This document shows, piece after piece, positions 9,459 to 23,300 of a stretch of DNA of 64,000 nucleotides. Position numbers and translations under genes: made by a program. Below the pieces are notes generated by a model, which was not told the DNA's origin, made no database searches, and was given only the letters and a program-made list of their open reading frames with translations. Numbering within the stretch: position 1 is the stretch's first letter; every line of letters starts with the position of its first letter. The DNA comes from Macrophomina tecta (taxonomy: Eukaryota > Ascomycota > Dothideomycetes > Botryosphaeriales > Botryosphaeriaceae): positions 992,001-1,056,000 of the forward strand of contig JAKSGN010000020.1 in the NCBI GenBank assembly GCA_024180945.1. Reading direction: 5' to 3'.

Positions 9459-10146
9459 TTATTATAGAATAGAAGATAAGTAAGCTAGTTAAAGTAAAGC
9501 GTAGTTCTTTTTATATAAAAGATAGGACTTTAATAGATAACTTAAGAAAAGAGCTCTAATTAGTAAATTAGAAAAATATTCTCTACTATAAGAAGACTTT
9601 ATAATATAGCTATAAAAGTATAAAAAAAATGAATAACGTTTACTAGCGTAAAAAAAAGCTAAATAATAGGTAATATTTACTAGCGCGAAAAAAAGCTAAA
9701 TAATAAATAATATTTACTAGCGTAGAAAAAAGCTAAATAATAAATAATATTTACTAGTATAAAAAGAAGCTAAATAATAAGTAATATTTACTAGTATAAA
9801 AAGAAGCTAAATAATAAATAACGTTTACTAGTATAAAAAAAAGCTAAATAATAGATAATATTTACTAGTATAGAATAAAGTAGAATAATTCTCTAGATAA
9901 GAAAAAAATAATAATATTTAAATACTACTTTATAATATACTTATAGAGTATATAGAAGCGATAATTCTTTTTTTTTAAAATAAATTCTTTTAGTTTTAGT
10001 ATTTTACTTAATCGCCTATAAGACGCTATATAATAGAGTTATTTTAGACTCTTCTTTTATTTCTTTTTATTTTCTATATAATTTTAGTTATTTTTACTCT
10101 TTAGCTTACTAGATACTTTTTTATAAAGCGTTTCTTCTATTAATAA
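9459..10146 (+). repeat. LTR of family T, with tandem array
   Basis: The start (TTATTATAGAATAGAAG) and the last 200 or so bases match the better preserved segment at 14838-15375. Conserved landmarks include the RIP-shifted counterpart of CGATCGCCTACGAGACGC and the run TATATAATRGAGTTATTTTAG. It begins only three bases after the end of an RLG-R LTR. The LTR is enlarged by a 37-base tandem array at 9639-9897. Exact LTR ends are uncertain because no target duplication could be matched. Confidence 0.65.
9639..9897 (+). repeat. 37-base tandem repeat, about seven units
   Basis: Seven consecutive units begin TTTACTAG and carry AAAGCTAAATAATA in the middle. The last unit is degenerate. The T-family copy at 14838 has only one recognisable unit (around TTCACTAGCGCGG), and the copy at 40240 has a few on the opposite strand, so the array varies in copy number between LTRs. 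There are no spacers, so it is not CRISPR-like. Confidence 0.9.
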
Positions 10147-12394
10147 ATTTAAAGTCTAATATAGAAAACTAGTATAGCTACTAAATAGTTAAAAGACTTA
10201 TAGTAAGTACTTTAGAAAAAAAAAAGAGCTTAAAAATATATAAAAATAAGAGAGAAATCTAGTATTAAAAATTAAAAAACTTATATCTAATTAGATATAA
10301 GTCTCTTTAAAGAAATTAATTTAACTCTAAAGAAATATAGCCTAAGTATTATTTTATATAAAAGTAACTTAGACTATAATACTTTTAAGAATTTTAAGAA
10401 TAGCTCTACTTTATTATAAATAACTATAAATAAGAAGTATTCTATAAAGATATATAAAAATAATAGAATTATAACCGCGTATTTTAACTAGCTATAGTTT
10501 ATTACCTTTAGAGTTAAAATTTATATTACTAAAAATAGCCTTACTAAGCTTATTATTAATAGCTTAAATATAGATAAAGACTTTATAAAAAGATTTTATT
10601 ATCTTATACTAGAAATAATAATATAATTTAGACTTTTATTCTATTTATTAGTATATAAGTTTTTAGACTACTATCTTTATAGGCGTATAATAGTTAGTAG
10701 TAATTTAGATTTATTAAAATCTAAAGATTTATTAGATCTAAGAAACTAATCTATTATTCTTTAAATAGCTTAATTAATAAGTAACCCTATAGATTTCTCT
10801 AGTATAAAAATAAGTAATAATTCTATACCACCTATAGTAGTAGTATTTTAGAATAATTAAGCCGCTTTACTATACTTAAATACTATAATAAGTAAAAATA
10901 AATAAATTTTTCTTATCTTTAACTAGCTTTATTAATTATTAAGAAAGAACTTATTAGATATATAATATAGTAAGACTTTTTTAATATCTAGTTTAAAAAA
11001 TATACCCGTCTTTAATAAAACTAATATATTAAAGTTTTTTAAGAACTTTAAGTATCTCGCTAATAATAATAGCTACTTAAAGAGCGAAATAGTAGAGTAT
11101 ATACTATACTACTATAAAAACTTTATCGTAGAGTCTATCTAAAAGATACGTATATATAAAAATTATAATTAAAAGGCCTTAAGAAGGTCTATATTATATA
11201 AATACTAAGACTATAATAAACGCGAAATACTATTTTATAAAAAAATGCTATATAAATATATAAAGTATAAAAACTAAAAAGAGTAAAGAAAAACTATATT
11301 TAAACTATAATAGTACTTAGTCTTCTATATAATTTCTTAGAGTCTTTTAAAAAAAATAAGATTTTTTCTTAAAAATAAACTAAATTATTTCTTTAAGAAA
11401 TACTATAAAAAATATTAGCTTTTCTTTTTAAAGAATACTAAATTAACTAAAGAAGCTTATATATTTATAACTATAAAATAATTAGAACTTAACTAAATAA
11501 GAAGCTTATATTAGAAGAATTATATATAAAACTTTTTAAGAAAGATTAATATATTAATTTTACTTTACTTAAAATACTCAGGAGCCTAGAAAACTAAAAA
11601 AAGTATACTAATATATAAAAAGCTAAGCTAATTATTTAAACTAGTTTATTATATTAATAAATAGCTCTATAATAAACCTTATTAAGTCTAAGAATACTAA
11701 TTAATAAAGAAGTTAATACTCTAGCTAAATAATTTAAAAACTTAGTAATTAGTATAAAAAAATACTTTTTAGTTATTTTAGCTAAAAAAATTCTAGATAA
11801 GATTTTAAACTATCTAATTCGCGATAATATTCTATTAAGAGCGTATTTTATAATTAAGCTTATATTTAATTACTTACGGGATTAATTTAATATATCTAGA
11901 GAAAATAGAGATAATTCTTTAAACTAAAACTTTAGTTTAGAACTATCTAATAATAGCTTTTACTATAGAGAGTATAGAAAAAAGTATTATTAGCTTAAAA
12001 AGTATAAAAATATAGTATATAATTAAAACTAAGGCCGCTAGTATTAAAATAATAGATAATAATTCTATTTTAAGTAGTTTTATAGCCTAATAAATTAGCT
12101 ATTAGCTTTAAAATATAATAATAAGCTTTAAATACTTAAGGCTAAAGTAACTAAAGTAAGTTATTCTAAAAAGAATAAAAAATTTATAATAATAAAAAGT
12201 ATTTTAGATGCTAACTAATTCTAAATAGATAATAAGTTAGAAATAAAAGATTTTAAACTCTAGACTAACGCGTAAAATATTTTTAGTCTAGACTTTAATA
12301 AAAACCTAGTACAGGTAATAAAAAAATAACTAAATTATACTAGTAAAAAAAAAGCCTATATCTAATAAAGATATTAAAAAAAATACCTAAGTAC
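10147..12394 (+). other. Internal region of family T element, RIP-degraded
   Basis: This follows the T LTR directly, and its first part recurs on the opposite strand at 39969-40239. It is very AT-rich and stops interrupt every frame. I see no reverse transcriptase, integrase or protease motif, so it may be a gag region or a non-autonomous core. It ends where an RLG-R LTR begins at 12395. Confidence 0.5.
10279..10302. repeat. Perfect 24-base palindrome
   Basis: ACTTATATCTA, AT, TAGATATAAGT: the two 11-base arms are exact reverse complements. Near-copies occur in the second T copy (40085-40112), twice at 32274-32345, and in both RLC-B elements (45833-45860, 57694-57719). Here it lies about 130 bases inside the 5' end of the internal region. 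Confidence 0.9.
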
Positions 12395-13172
12395 TATTAT
12401 AAACCCTAGAGAAATAAGAGCCTTATAACCCTATAAATAGAAAGCCTATATGGGAAAAGGCACTATAGAGATTAAAAATCTATAAAAATAGTAAAGCTAT
12501 AATACTAATATATCTATATAGGAAAAATAGTTTTAAAAAAATAGCGTATATAAGTCTAGATAAGATAATAGCGAAAGCCTATATAAAAATAATGCCTATA
12601 CGATATAATAAGACTATATAAAAATACTAACTAAATTAAACTTTTATAGAGAAAGAATATCTCTAAAAAAAATTATAAATTTTAGAAACTAGCTTTAGGC
12701 TAAGAGAAATAAATAAAAGAAAGTTAAATAACTTATATAATCTAAGAAATAATAGTCTAGTAGTATAATACTCTCTTAATTAATATAGAAGTTAGATTCT
12801 AGAAAATAGACTTTAGTACCTAAGTTATATAGAATCTATAGGGTCTACCTAGATTAATCTAATCTAAAATTAATAATCTAATATCTTTAATCTAACTACT
12901 TTAATCTAGTTATATTAATCTAAATTACTATAACTTTTTTATAGTATAGAGATATACTTCTTAGATAGAACTTTAATCTTTATAATTAACTTAAAGTTTT
13001 AATATAATACTATTAGAGATAATAAGCCTAACACGTACTATATACTAATATATTACGTAATTACTACTATTATTTTAATCTTTTATTCTTCTTTTATTTT
13101 TTAAGATAAATCTCTTAGCTATCTAACCCTATTAGATAATTCTAAAGTCTAGTAAAAGAAGCTACTATTATA
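12395..13172 (+). repeat. 5' LTR of RLG-R copy 1
   Basis: A 778-base RIP-altered copy of the LTR at 52070-52812, followed directly by gypsy gag in the same orientation. The first bases after it, CTTTAACTA, occupy the primer-binding position; the same string follows the RLG-M LTR on the minus strand. AGTAC precedes it, but the partner duplication was not found. Confidence 0.85.
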
Positions 13173-14827
13173 CTTTAACTATTTTTTTTATAAGAGAAGG
13201 TAGTTCTAAGAAAAGAAATAATAATAAAATAGTATTATTTAATACTTAATACTAACTAAGTAATATAATAAATAATATTAATATAAATAATAATAATTCT
13301 TTATAGCTAACTATAGCCGACTTCTTTTAGATTATTTAAGATATATAAGGCTAGATCGGCGAACTATATAAATAACTCTAGAAGTAAACTAATAAGAATA
13401 ACTAGCTCTATTAATAAATAGGTAAACTTTATAACTAAGCTATTTTAATAATTTCTACTCTAGTATCTATTTATACTTTAGTATTAATAATAACTTAACC
13501 TTCTAATAGAAGTATAAAGATAGCTAAACTAGATCTATTTTATAATAACTAAAAGAAGCTTTAAATTTTTTTCTTATAACTTAACTTATACTTTTTTTTA
13601 ACTCTAGAGACTTCTCTACTAATAATAAAAAAATAATATTTACTACTATCTATTTTCACGATATTATAGTATAGTAGTTTAAGCCCTACCTTAAAGACTA
13701 AATAGAGAAAGAATTAGAAGTACGTAAAAAAAATATTAAGAAAGTCTTTAGTAGCTATAAGTACTTTATAACTTAGATTAAGTAAAGCTTTAAAGATCTT
13801 AATAAGGTTAATAAGACCTAATAAGCTATTATAAATATCTACTAAAAGACCTTAGTAGTAGACTATATTATAGAATTCTAAAAAACTATAACTTATCTAT
13901 ATAACTAGTCTAACTATATTCTTATAGATTACTACTACTAAGGACTTAAAGAAAGAATTAAAGACTAACTTATAATATAAAATAATTTTAAAATCCTAGA
14001 TAAACTTATTAAGCTAGCTATTAAATATAATAACTACCTCTTTAAGTACTAATCTAAGAAGTATAAGATAAACTATAGTATTAATACTTTATGCCTAGCG
14101 TGCCCTAGATATATTTAGAAAAAAAAGACACTATAGAGCTAAATAATATTAACTACTAAAATAATCTACTTAAAAGAGATAACTACTATAAAAAGAAGAA
14201 TAATAACTATAAAAAAAATAATATAAAGAATAGACCCTAGAGTAAAAATAAAGATTTAAAAAAAAACTATACATCTACTATAATAAGATCTAGAAAAAAA
14301 TATACTACTATCTTAAAAAAGATAAATAAGTCTTAGCTATAATATAAAAACTAAAAAGCTAAAAGATCTCTATAATTATTAAGTAAAAAAGCCCCTTTAC
14401 TAAAATTAATAAATAATACGAAGAAAACTAAAGCATTAAGTATTAAAAGCTTAGCTAGATAGCCTATTATAATAATAACTATACTACTTACTAAAGTAAT
14501 AAGAATGCTATAGACTAGTACTTTAAAAAGCTATAATATATTAATATAATTCTAAGGACAAAGAAAGAGCTTATTAAAGCCTTTTCTAATAATAAAAACC
14601 TAGTTAATAGTAATATAGAAAAACTATATAATAGTATTCTAGAGTTAAGTATAACTAATAATAAGTAGTAGTAGAACAAAGCTATACTTATAAAAATAAC
14701 TAAGTACCTAGCTTAATATAAAGAAATACGTCGTATTCTTAATAATCTAAAACCTATAGTTATCTAGATCCCGGGTTCTATAATTAACCTTAGAATGTAA
14801 TAATATAAGGTATAGTAAAAAAAGATA
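13173..14827 (+). pseudogene. RLG-R copy 1 gag, RIP-inactivated
   Basis: Read in frame through its stops, 13600-14060 follows the retrotransposon gag pattern. A WFKPYL-like start is followed by an acidic-basic stretch, FSSYKYFITW, SFKDLNKVNKT, VDYIIEF and YYYGLKERIKD-like segments with stop codons at Trp, Gln and Arg sites. A basic Lys-rich region with possible zinc-knuckle remnants follows (about 14090-14400). Gag would form the virus-like particle of the Ty3/gypsy element. Many TAG and TAA codons make it non-functional. It is interrupted at 14838 by a T-family segment. Confidence 0.75.
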
Positions 14828-14837
14828 TATATATACG

Positions 14838-15375
14838 TTATTGCAGGGCAGAAGGCAGGCAAGCTGGTTAAGGCGAAAATAGTTCTTCCTATATAAAGAA
14901 TAGGACTTTAATGGGCGGCTTAAGGAGAGGGCTCTGATTGGCGCATTAGAAGGGGGCCCTCTACTAAGAGCAGACTTCACAACACGGCTACGGGAGCACA
15001 ACGGGCACTACTTCGCAGCGCACTTACGGGGTGCGTGGGAGTAGTGATTTACCCTCATTGGGAGGGAGTTCAACCAATGGGCAACGTTCACTAGCGCGGA
15101 AAGAAGCAGGACAACCCTTATTAGAAGGGAGTTTAACTAACGGGCACTACTTCACGGCGTACTTACGGGGTGCGTGGAAGCGGTAATTCTTCTTCTTCTT
15201 CTTTTGGAATAGGTTCTTTTGGTTTTGTTACTCTATTCGATCGCCTACGAGACGCTATATAATGGAGTTATTTTAGACCCTTCTTTTACCCCTCCTTGCC
15301 TTCTATACGGTTCTGGCCGCCTTTGCCCTCTGGCTTACTAGATGCTCTTTTGCGGAGCGTTCCTCCCGTCAATAA
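14838..15375 (+). mobile_element. Weakly RIP-altered solo T-family LTR inside RLG-R
   Basis: This is a GC-richer block with normal CA and TG content inside AT-rich gypsy sequence. Its ends are inverted: ACGTTATTG at 14835 and CAATAACGT ending at 15378. It holds one unit resembling the 37-base repeat of the T LTR, two related segments sharing ACTTACGGGGTGCGTGG (about 15024 and 15162), and an end matching the T LTR at 9459-10146. I interpret it as a solo LTR. No clean 5-base duplication is visible, so a MITE is a possible alternative. Confidence 0.7.
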
Positions 15376-15383
15376 CGTCTAGT

Positions 15384-16611
15384 AAAATAATATCTAGAAT
15401 CTCTAGAAAGAATCGCTACTTAAAATAGCTAATAAACTTATATTCTAGCTAGAGAATAAGGTACGAAGAGTATAATAATACTAAAATCTATAATATCTTT
15501 ATAATATAGCCTATATCCTCTACTAGTATAGTATAACGACTAAAAATAAGAGTATTTTATAATAAATATTCTATAAAAAATATAATATACCTACCTTCTA
15601 GTATTAGATTCGAAACAGATAGATTTTCTAGAGATAACTAATTAAATATAATAAATAAATATAATAAAAAGATACTCTAGTCTTAGTTAATAAATAGAAT
15701 AAATATATTTATTATAAAATAATAGGGTAATTTATATTAAAAAACTAAACGGCTTTCTTAGATAGAAACTCTAGAAAAAGCTATTAAATAAATCTCTTAA
15801 CTAGATTATACGTATAGTAAATAAAATTATATTTACTAAATTAAACTTATATTAACTTTTATATATTCTAGTTATATTCTACAGAAAAAAGGTAATAGCT
15901 ATAATTAATAGTAGTATATAAGGCATATTTATTAACTCTAAGTTTATTATTAAGAACTAACTATTCTAGTAAGCTAAGAATTATTCTTATTAACTAAGTA
16001 CAGTAAATAGCTCTCTAGCGAAATATAAAAATAGCTAGATATAAATTAAGATAAGAAAAATATTTCTTACTATTAGTAATTACTAAGAATAGATTAATCT
16101 TAATATAATAATAATTTTTAAATATAATATTATTCTAGAAATATTATAGCTAAAGACTTATAAGCTATATATTAGTTAGAAAATAAAGACTATTATATTT
16201 TCTAATAAATACTATAGATGCTATCTCGTAATAGTAAGAAGAAGCTAATAAAGCTAGAAAAAAGTACTAAAGTCTAAGAGCTAGAGTAAAATCTTTAAGC
16301 TAAAATAGTAAAATAATAATATACTTATAAATATTAAGACTATTAACTACTAAGCACTAAAACTTATAATAAAATAAGAAGAAAAGGCCTATATAATTTA
16401 TATAAAACCTAGTAAAAATAGTAAGTAAAAGACTCTTACTCGTATAATATAGAGTCTTATAAATAAAAATAAGAATAGTCTAAAGCTAGTTAAAAAAGAC
16501 TATTTCTAAAGACTTAATAAATAGTATAGCTATCTAAATAAAGTAAATACTAGTTTCTTAGATATAGAAGCTATAATAATAAAAATATTTTAGTAGCTAA
16601 AATTAGTATAG
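15384..16611 (+). pseudogene. RLG-R copy 1, region after gag, truncated
   Basis: This continues the gypsy internal region after the T insertion. It corresponds to part of the minus-strand segment 26473-28714 of the other RLG-R copy (for example AAAGACTATTTCTA near 16500 and on the minus strand near 26490). It would cover the gag C-terminus and protease region, but stops obscure the motifs. It ends abruptly where the minus-strand RLG-R LTR begins at 16612. Confidence 0.55.
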
Positions 16612-17397
16612 TATAATAATAACCTCTTCTACTAGACTTTAGAGTTACCTAGTAGAATTAAATAATAATAAGGTTTATCTTAACGAATAAGAGAAGAGTA
16701 AAGAATTAGAATAATAGATAGTAATTATATAATAAATTAGTATACGGTATGCGTTAGGCTTATTATCTCTAATAAGTCTATATTAGAATCTTAAGTTAAC
16801 TATAAAAATTAAAGTACTATCTAATAAGTATATTTATATACTATAGAAAATATTTTAATAATCTAGATTAATATAGCTAGATTAAAGTAGCTAGATTAAT
16901 AGTATTAAATTAATACTCTTAGATTAAGTTAATTTAAATAGGTCTTATAGGCCTTATATAGTTTAGATACTAAGGCTTATTTTTTAAAACCTAACTTCTA
17001 CCTTAATAAGCAGATAATATATTTACTATTTTTTTATTTATTTTTTACGCTTAAAGTTAGTTTTTTAAATTTCTTCTTTTATTCTTAGTAAGAATATATA
17101 TTTCTATACTTACTACCTAATTTAGCTAGATATACTTTTATAACTAATTCTTTCTATATAGACTTTTATTCTAGATATATTACTATACTATATAGATATT
17201 ACTTTTATACGGGCTTTCGCTACTACTTAGTTTAAGACTATATATGCTATTTTTTCTTAAGGCTAGTTTTTTTATATAGATACTTTAATTATATAGCTTT
17301 ACTATTTATAAGAGTTTCTAGCTTCTATAGTATCTTTTTCTATATAGGCTTTCTATTTTTAGGGTTATAAAGTCTTTATTTTTTAGGATTTATAATA
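16612..17397 (-). repeat. 3' LTR of RLG-R copy 2
   Basis: A 786-base LTR in minus orientation, starting TATAATAATAACCTCTTC (from TGTAACGGCGGCCTCTTC). Directly to its right is CTATTTCTCCCCTTAAG, which on the minus strand is a polypurine tract, CTTAAGGGGAGAAATAG, next to the 3' LTR. That sets the element's orientation and identity. The flanking pentamers of the whole element (TATAG at 16607, CTATA at 31303) are not a direct duplication. Confidence 0.88.
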
Positions 17398-20300
17398 CTA
17401 TTTCTCCCCTTAAGAATCTTTAGTCTAAAGATTTATTTATTCTATTTATATTTTATTTTTTTTCTACTTTTTTATTTTTTTTTTCTATTATAAGCCTTCT
17501 ACTATACCTCTAAAATAAAAGCGCGATTTATAGAAGACTAAGTATAAGTCTCTAGATATAAAGATTAATTTACTAAGAATTATAATATCTATTTTTTATT
17601 TATAGTATTTACTTTTAAATACTTAGTAAAAGGCTAAGAAGCCTAAGATAGTATATTAAGTAGCCTTAGATTTTTTATATTATAGTAAATATTATTATAC
17701 TAGGCATTTTAGTTATAATACTAGCGGTCTTAAGAATTCTAATTATTAGTTATTTTTTAATTCTCTTATATATCTACTAATTTTTTTCTTAGTTAAATAT
17801 CTTTAATGCGTTCTAGATAAAGTACGTTCTAAATATACTACTTTTAAAGATTAGCTTTAAAAGGCGGCCTCTAGTTTATTTTATATAAAAAAGTAGTAAG
17901 AGTTATTTAAGTGTCGCGCTATTTTAATATTATAATATAAGTTAGATATAATTAATATACTTAGAAAGTTAAAAGTACTAAAGGCTGAAAATATCTCTAA
18001 CTCTAAAAATGCTAAGAAGAAGTAGTTATTAAAGTGTTTATATAGTAATATCTTAGCTAATAGTACTATAGAGTTATTTTAGTCTATTAGATCTTCTAGT
18101 ATTAGTTTAGGGTCTACGCTTTCTAAGAGTACTAGTTTAGTTAATTAGGCGTAGTAGTCTCTATTTTCTAACTTTAATTTTAGGTTCTTTATATATAATA
18201 AGTTAGTAGTATTAGTCGATCTAGGTTTTAATAATAAAATTTATTAATAAGTTCTTAATAGTTATAGAGTTTTAATAGTTTTTAGATATTATTCTAGTCT
18301 TTTTTTTATTTAAGAAGATATTTAAACTAACTATTAATATAGCTACTATCTAAGACTTATTCTATATTCTAGTCTTTATTTTTATTAGTATTTAGATTTT
18401 CTAGTATAATTTCTTCTATTTAGTATAATAGTATAGTGTCTTAAAGTACTAGTTTAAGTAAAATAATATAAAATACTAGATATATCTATATAGTATTTAG
18501 TAATCTAAGGTAGAAATTAACCTTTCTAATTTATTCTTTAATTTTAAAGAAACTAACTTTTTTAAAGTTTAATTTTTTACTTAGTTAGTCGTTTTTCTTT
18601 TATTTAAAATTTTTACTAAGAAGATAAATTTTATTTTCTCTTTTAAACTTTAGTATCTTTTAATACTATTTATTATAGTATTTACCTATTTATAGGGCTA
18701 TAAATTTAAGGTCTAAATATAGTTATTTATAAAGTATCTTTAGCTAGTCTACTTTAAGAATTTCTTTTTAGACTAATAACTTACTTAGTATTAAATATTT
18801 ATAGACTATTAGCTTATATCTATAGTTAGTATAGAACGGAAATTTCTAAGTAATAAATATCTTTAAGCTATTATATATAAATTATATAAGTAATAGTAGT
18901 TTAACCTAGTTATTTTACGCGTAGTTAAGATAATAGTATAAATATTATTCTAGTATTTAATTTATCTATTTTATCTATTTATTTATTTAAGAATATACTA
19001 TAGTTAAAAGCTTATACTTAGCTCTAAGCTATTAAGTAAGACTTTACTAGAATTAAAATATAAATAGTTAATTTTTATTTAATATAAGCTCTTCTAGTAA
19101 CCTATAGTTACTAAAAATTATTCTTAGAAATATATAGGCGAGTTCTTCTATATTTACTAATTTAAGATATAGTAGATAATATATATACTTTATTATTTTA
19201 TTAATAATAACTAGAATTAAGTTATACTTAATCTTAGTAAGTAGTTTTAACTTAGGTAGATCCGTAATAAAGTTTAGTAAGATAAATTACTAAGAGCGTT
19301 TTAGTATTAATAGTAGCTAAAGTAATTTATAGAATATATATCTCGCGGTCTTACTTCTAATATAGAGATTATATTATAAAATTATCTATTAAATAATTTT
19401 TCTAAGCTTTAGAAAATAATAGCTTTTTATAATTTACTTTATTATCTTATCTATTTCTTAATAACTATATATTAGGGTTTTATATATATCTTTTATAAGT
19501 TCTTTTTATAGTTTAACTAGGATATAGACTAATTCTAAAAATAAAATTATACCATCTACGTTTTTAGTTATTTAGGGGTTATTTTTAAGTTCTCTAATTT
19601 TTTAAGCTATTATATTATCTATATAAACCTTTTAAATCTTACGCTTCTATTCATTACTCTCGAGGTATATTACTAGAGTAAGTAGTTTAACTAAAATAAG
19701 TAAATTATCTAGTTTTTCTTAGAACTATATTTATTTAAGGCTATAAATAGTAGTAATCTAGTGGCTATAGCTAGTAGATATAAAAGACCCATCTTTCTAC
19801 ATATTAAGTATTATAGGTTATAGACCTAGCTTTTTTTTAATATAGTTAGCTTATTTACTTAGCGCATTTATATAAATATTCTTAGATTTCTTTTTATAGA
19901 TAATCTTTATATTATATAATACTAGTTCTTTTATTTATTTAATCTATTATTAATTTAGTTTCTTAGTAGTAGTAAAATATAATAAATTCTTATAATTATA
20001 GTATATTATAATTTAGTATTTAGCTTCTTTAAGATAGTATCTTTATTTTTTAAAGACTATAATAATAGCTAAAAGCTTTTATTATAAATATTATAGTTCT
20101 TCTTAGAATCTATTATTTTTCTTAAATAAAAAATAATAAAGTATAGTTTATTCTACTTATTTAGCTAGCTAAGAACTACTTCTATAATATAGTTAAAGGC
20201 GTTAGTTTTAACTATAATAAATAAATTAGAATTATAGATATCTAAAACTAGAGCTTTTATAAATATATACTTTAGTAAGTTAAAGGCTATTTATTATTAT

Positions 20301-23300
20301 TTTTTCTATATAAATTTATATTTCTTTTTTATTAGATCTATAAGAGGTATAAATATCTTTATATAGTTTAAAATAAACTTTTAGTAAAAGTTAGTAAATT
20401 TAAAAAAAGATTATACTTCTTTAATAGTTTTTAATATAGGCTAGTTTTTAATTATATCTAGTTTCTTTATATCTATACTAACGTGTCTAGAAGTAAGAAT
20501 AAATTTTAAGAATTTAGTATAACGTATCCTATAAGCGAGCGGACTACCTAAGCGAGCGGACTACTCTATTAAAGCTTAATCGCTTTAAGTATGAATAACT
20601 CTATAACGCCTTAGATAATTAACTATCTATAATAGAGAGCCTATTCTATAGTAGTTTGCGTATCTTTTTAATATGTGCGAGAGTTATAACTAGGCTTACC
20701 GTATTACCTATATCGCCATCGCTTCGTCGCAGGCCTATTCGATTACGTACTACCTTCGCACATTTCCGTCAAGATCTGCTAGTTAATAGTATTTTTATCG
20801 ACTAAATCCTGCCTAGCTTAAATTATTAGCGTTCCGCGCTTCTAAATACGCTTCTTTTAGTATTTTTTACGTTTCGTTGCGGCCTTATTTGCCTTTTAAA
20901 GGTGTACGACCTTGGCCCGTAAAAGCGCATTTTCGTACGCTATTATTAAAGCCCCCTTTATAAGGGTAGTAAACGCGTTATTAATCGGCGTTAGTAAGCT
21001 ACCCTAATGCCTTGTAATCTTGCCCTAAATAAGCTTAGTTTAAGATGCTAATTCGGCTGGGTTATATAGTATTTAGAAGTCCTAACTTGCGACCTCTAGA
21101 AGAGTAGGCGTTAGTATCCGAATTTTAATATTAAGCTTCGAAAGCACTGCTTCTAAATTAAATAGAACTAATCTAGCGCCTTAGAATATAGATATAATAT
21201 ACTCCTTCGTAAAAGCGGCTTTAAATGCCACTTTAAATACTAGCAAAAACTCGAGTTTCGTAATATAGTTAATATACGACTATATTAAGTCTTTAATCTG
21301 CTTTTCGTACGCCTTCTTAAGCAGCGCAAAACAGCCGACATCGAGTGGCTAGAGAAGGTGGAATAAATACGTAGATATATAGAGCGCAATAATCTTATAT
21401 TTCTAGTAAAACGCGTCGAATTCGGCCGAATTGTGGCTCTCATGACTATTAAGAATAAGAAGGCGGTATACTCTAGTTATATAGTCCTTCGTGTGCTTTT
21501 CGAAGTGCTATAGCCACTATAGACTAAGCTTATTCGTCGTCCAACTATTATCGCTTAATGCGACGGCCTAATTACGTGGCATGTCATCGCTATACTAAGC
21601 GGAGAGGTAATACTAGCCTTTAAAGATTACGAACGGCGGGATAGACTAGCCCTACGCATTAACTTCTTAGATTACTATAACCCACTCGCGATTGCCTGGC
21701 TGAACCGATTTTAGTTAACCGCGTTATTTAGAGGCGGTAATAACCATTCTAGCTATAATTATACCTATAAGAAAACCGATTTCGTCGAAGTTATAGATAT
21801 TAGAATCGACGATCCTATACTTCGCGATTATATTCTATACGAGCTTAAACTACTTCGTAATAATCTTAGGATTCTCGTATTTCGCTCGCTAGTAGTCGTA
21901 CTTGCGATTTAGACGCGTTTTTAGCTTAGGAGTCTGGTTTACGAAGTTAGTAGGCTAGTTCTTACTAACCTTACCGCCGGCACGGTCGGCGAGTAGTTTA
22001 TTAGCCATATCTTTAACTGTACGTAGTCGGGGGGGAAATCCTCGCGAATCTAGGTCTAGGATACATTAAATAACTACGGATTCCTCGAGATTAGTAAGCT
22101 TTCGCGAATTAGGCGTATAATCGTGTCGTAAAAGAATCTCGTCACGTCGTCGTTTAAGCGTAGTTTAGGCGACGTTATACGTCGCTACAGCGCCCCGCTT
22201 AGTCTAAATTTAGCCTTAATCGATAGCTTAGGATGCTAGGAATAGGTAAGCTTTATAAAAACTAGATTAAGAACGCGTTGGTTAAGATATAGATAATTAA
22301 AGTAAGGTAATACGTTTTATTAATAGGGTAGTCCGCTCGCTTGGGTAGTCCGCTCGCTTATAGAATATATTATTATATAATCTATTTATACTTATCTAGC
22401 GCGATTTATAAATCTCTTTTTTTTAGTACTTCTAAAATCTTTTATACGTAGTTTTTATATTTTTTTAAGGTCTTTAAGTAGATAATAATATTATTTAAGT
22501 ATACTATATAGAATATGTCTAGATAGGGTTATAGTATATTATTTATAAAGCTCTAGAAAATTACTAAAGCATTTATTAATTTAAATAATGTAACTATATA
22601 TTTAAAATATCTAAGTTATATTTAAAATATAGTTTTCTATTTTTTTTCTTTTTTTATTTTAATAAGGTAGTAGCCTTTATAAAGATTAAGCTTTATAAAG
22701 TATTTTATATTTTAGAACTTATTCTAGAGTTTATTAATTCTAGAAAAAAAATAATAGATTTTTACTATTATATTATTTAGTTACTAATAGTCTATATAGA
22801 GGCGTAGTTTACTATTTTTCTTTAGAATAAATAAAATAGAATAATCGACTAATAAAAATAAGAGCTAGATATATTTATATTTTATATTCTTTTTAAGATA
22901 TTTCTTTAAAGCCTCTAGCTTAGTTCGAAAGAGTAAGTAGATAGGTTTAAATATAGAATATATACTAGAAATAAGAGATATCTTATAATTCTAAAATTAG
23001 TATTTTAGTAATAACTCTTTTTCTTATTTTTTATAGAGATTCGTAAATTTCTAAAAATCTTTTAGTATATTCTATATTTTTAGTAGTAGTACTACTTTAT
23101 TAGTAGTAGGCCTTATAATTCTATTAGATCTACGTTAACCTCGGCTACTAAAATATTTTATTTAATAATATTTATTCGTTCGTAAGTAGATAAATTATAT
23201 TTTTTATAAATTCTCTAGAAATAGTCTTTTTTAACTAATTTTAGAACGTTATTATCCTTCTAGCGAAGGCCCTATATTATATAAGCTAAGATTTTTTACT

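Noticed and set aside
9639..9897. CRISPR-like array
   Set aside because: Units are directly adjacent with no unique spacers, and the context is a fungal LTR.
14747..15001. An 84-codon minus-strand frame
   Set aside because: It crosses the boundary between gypsy gag and the T-family insertion, so it cannot be an evolved gene.
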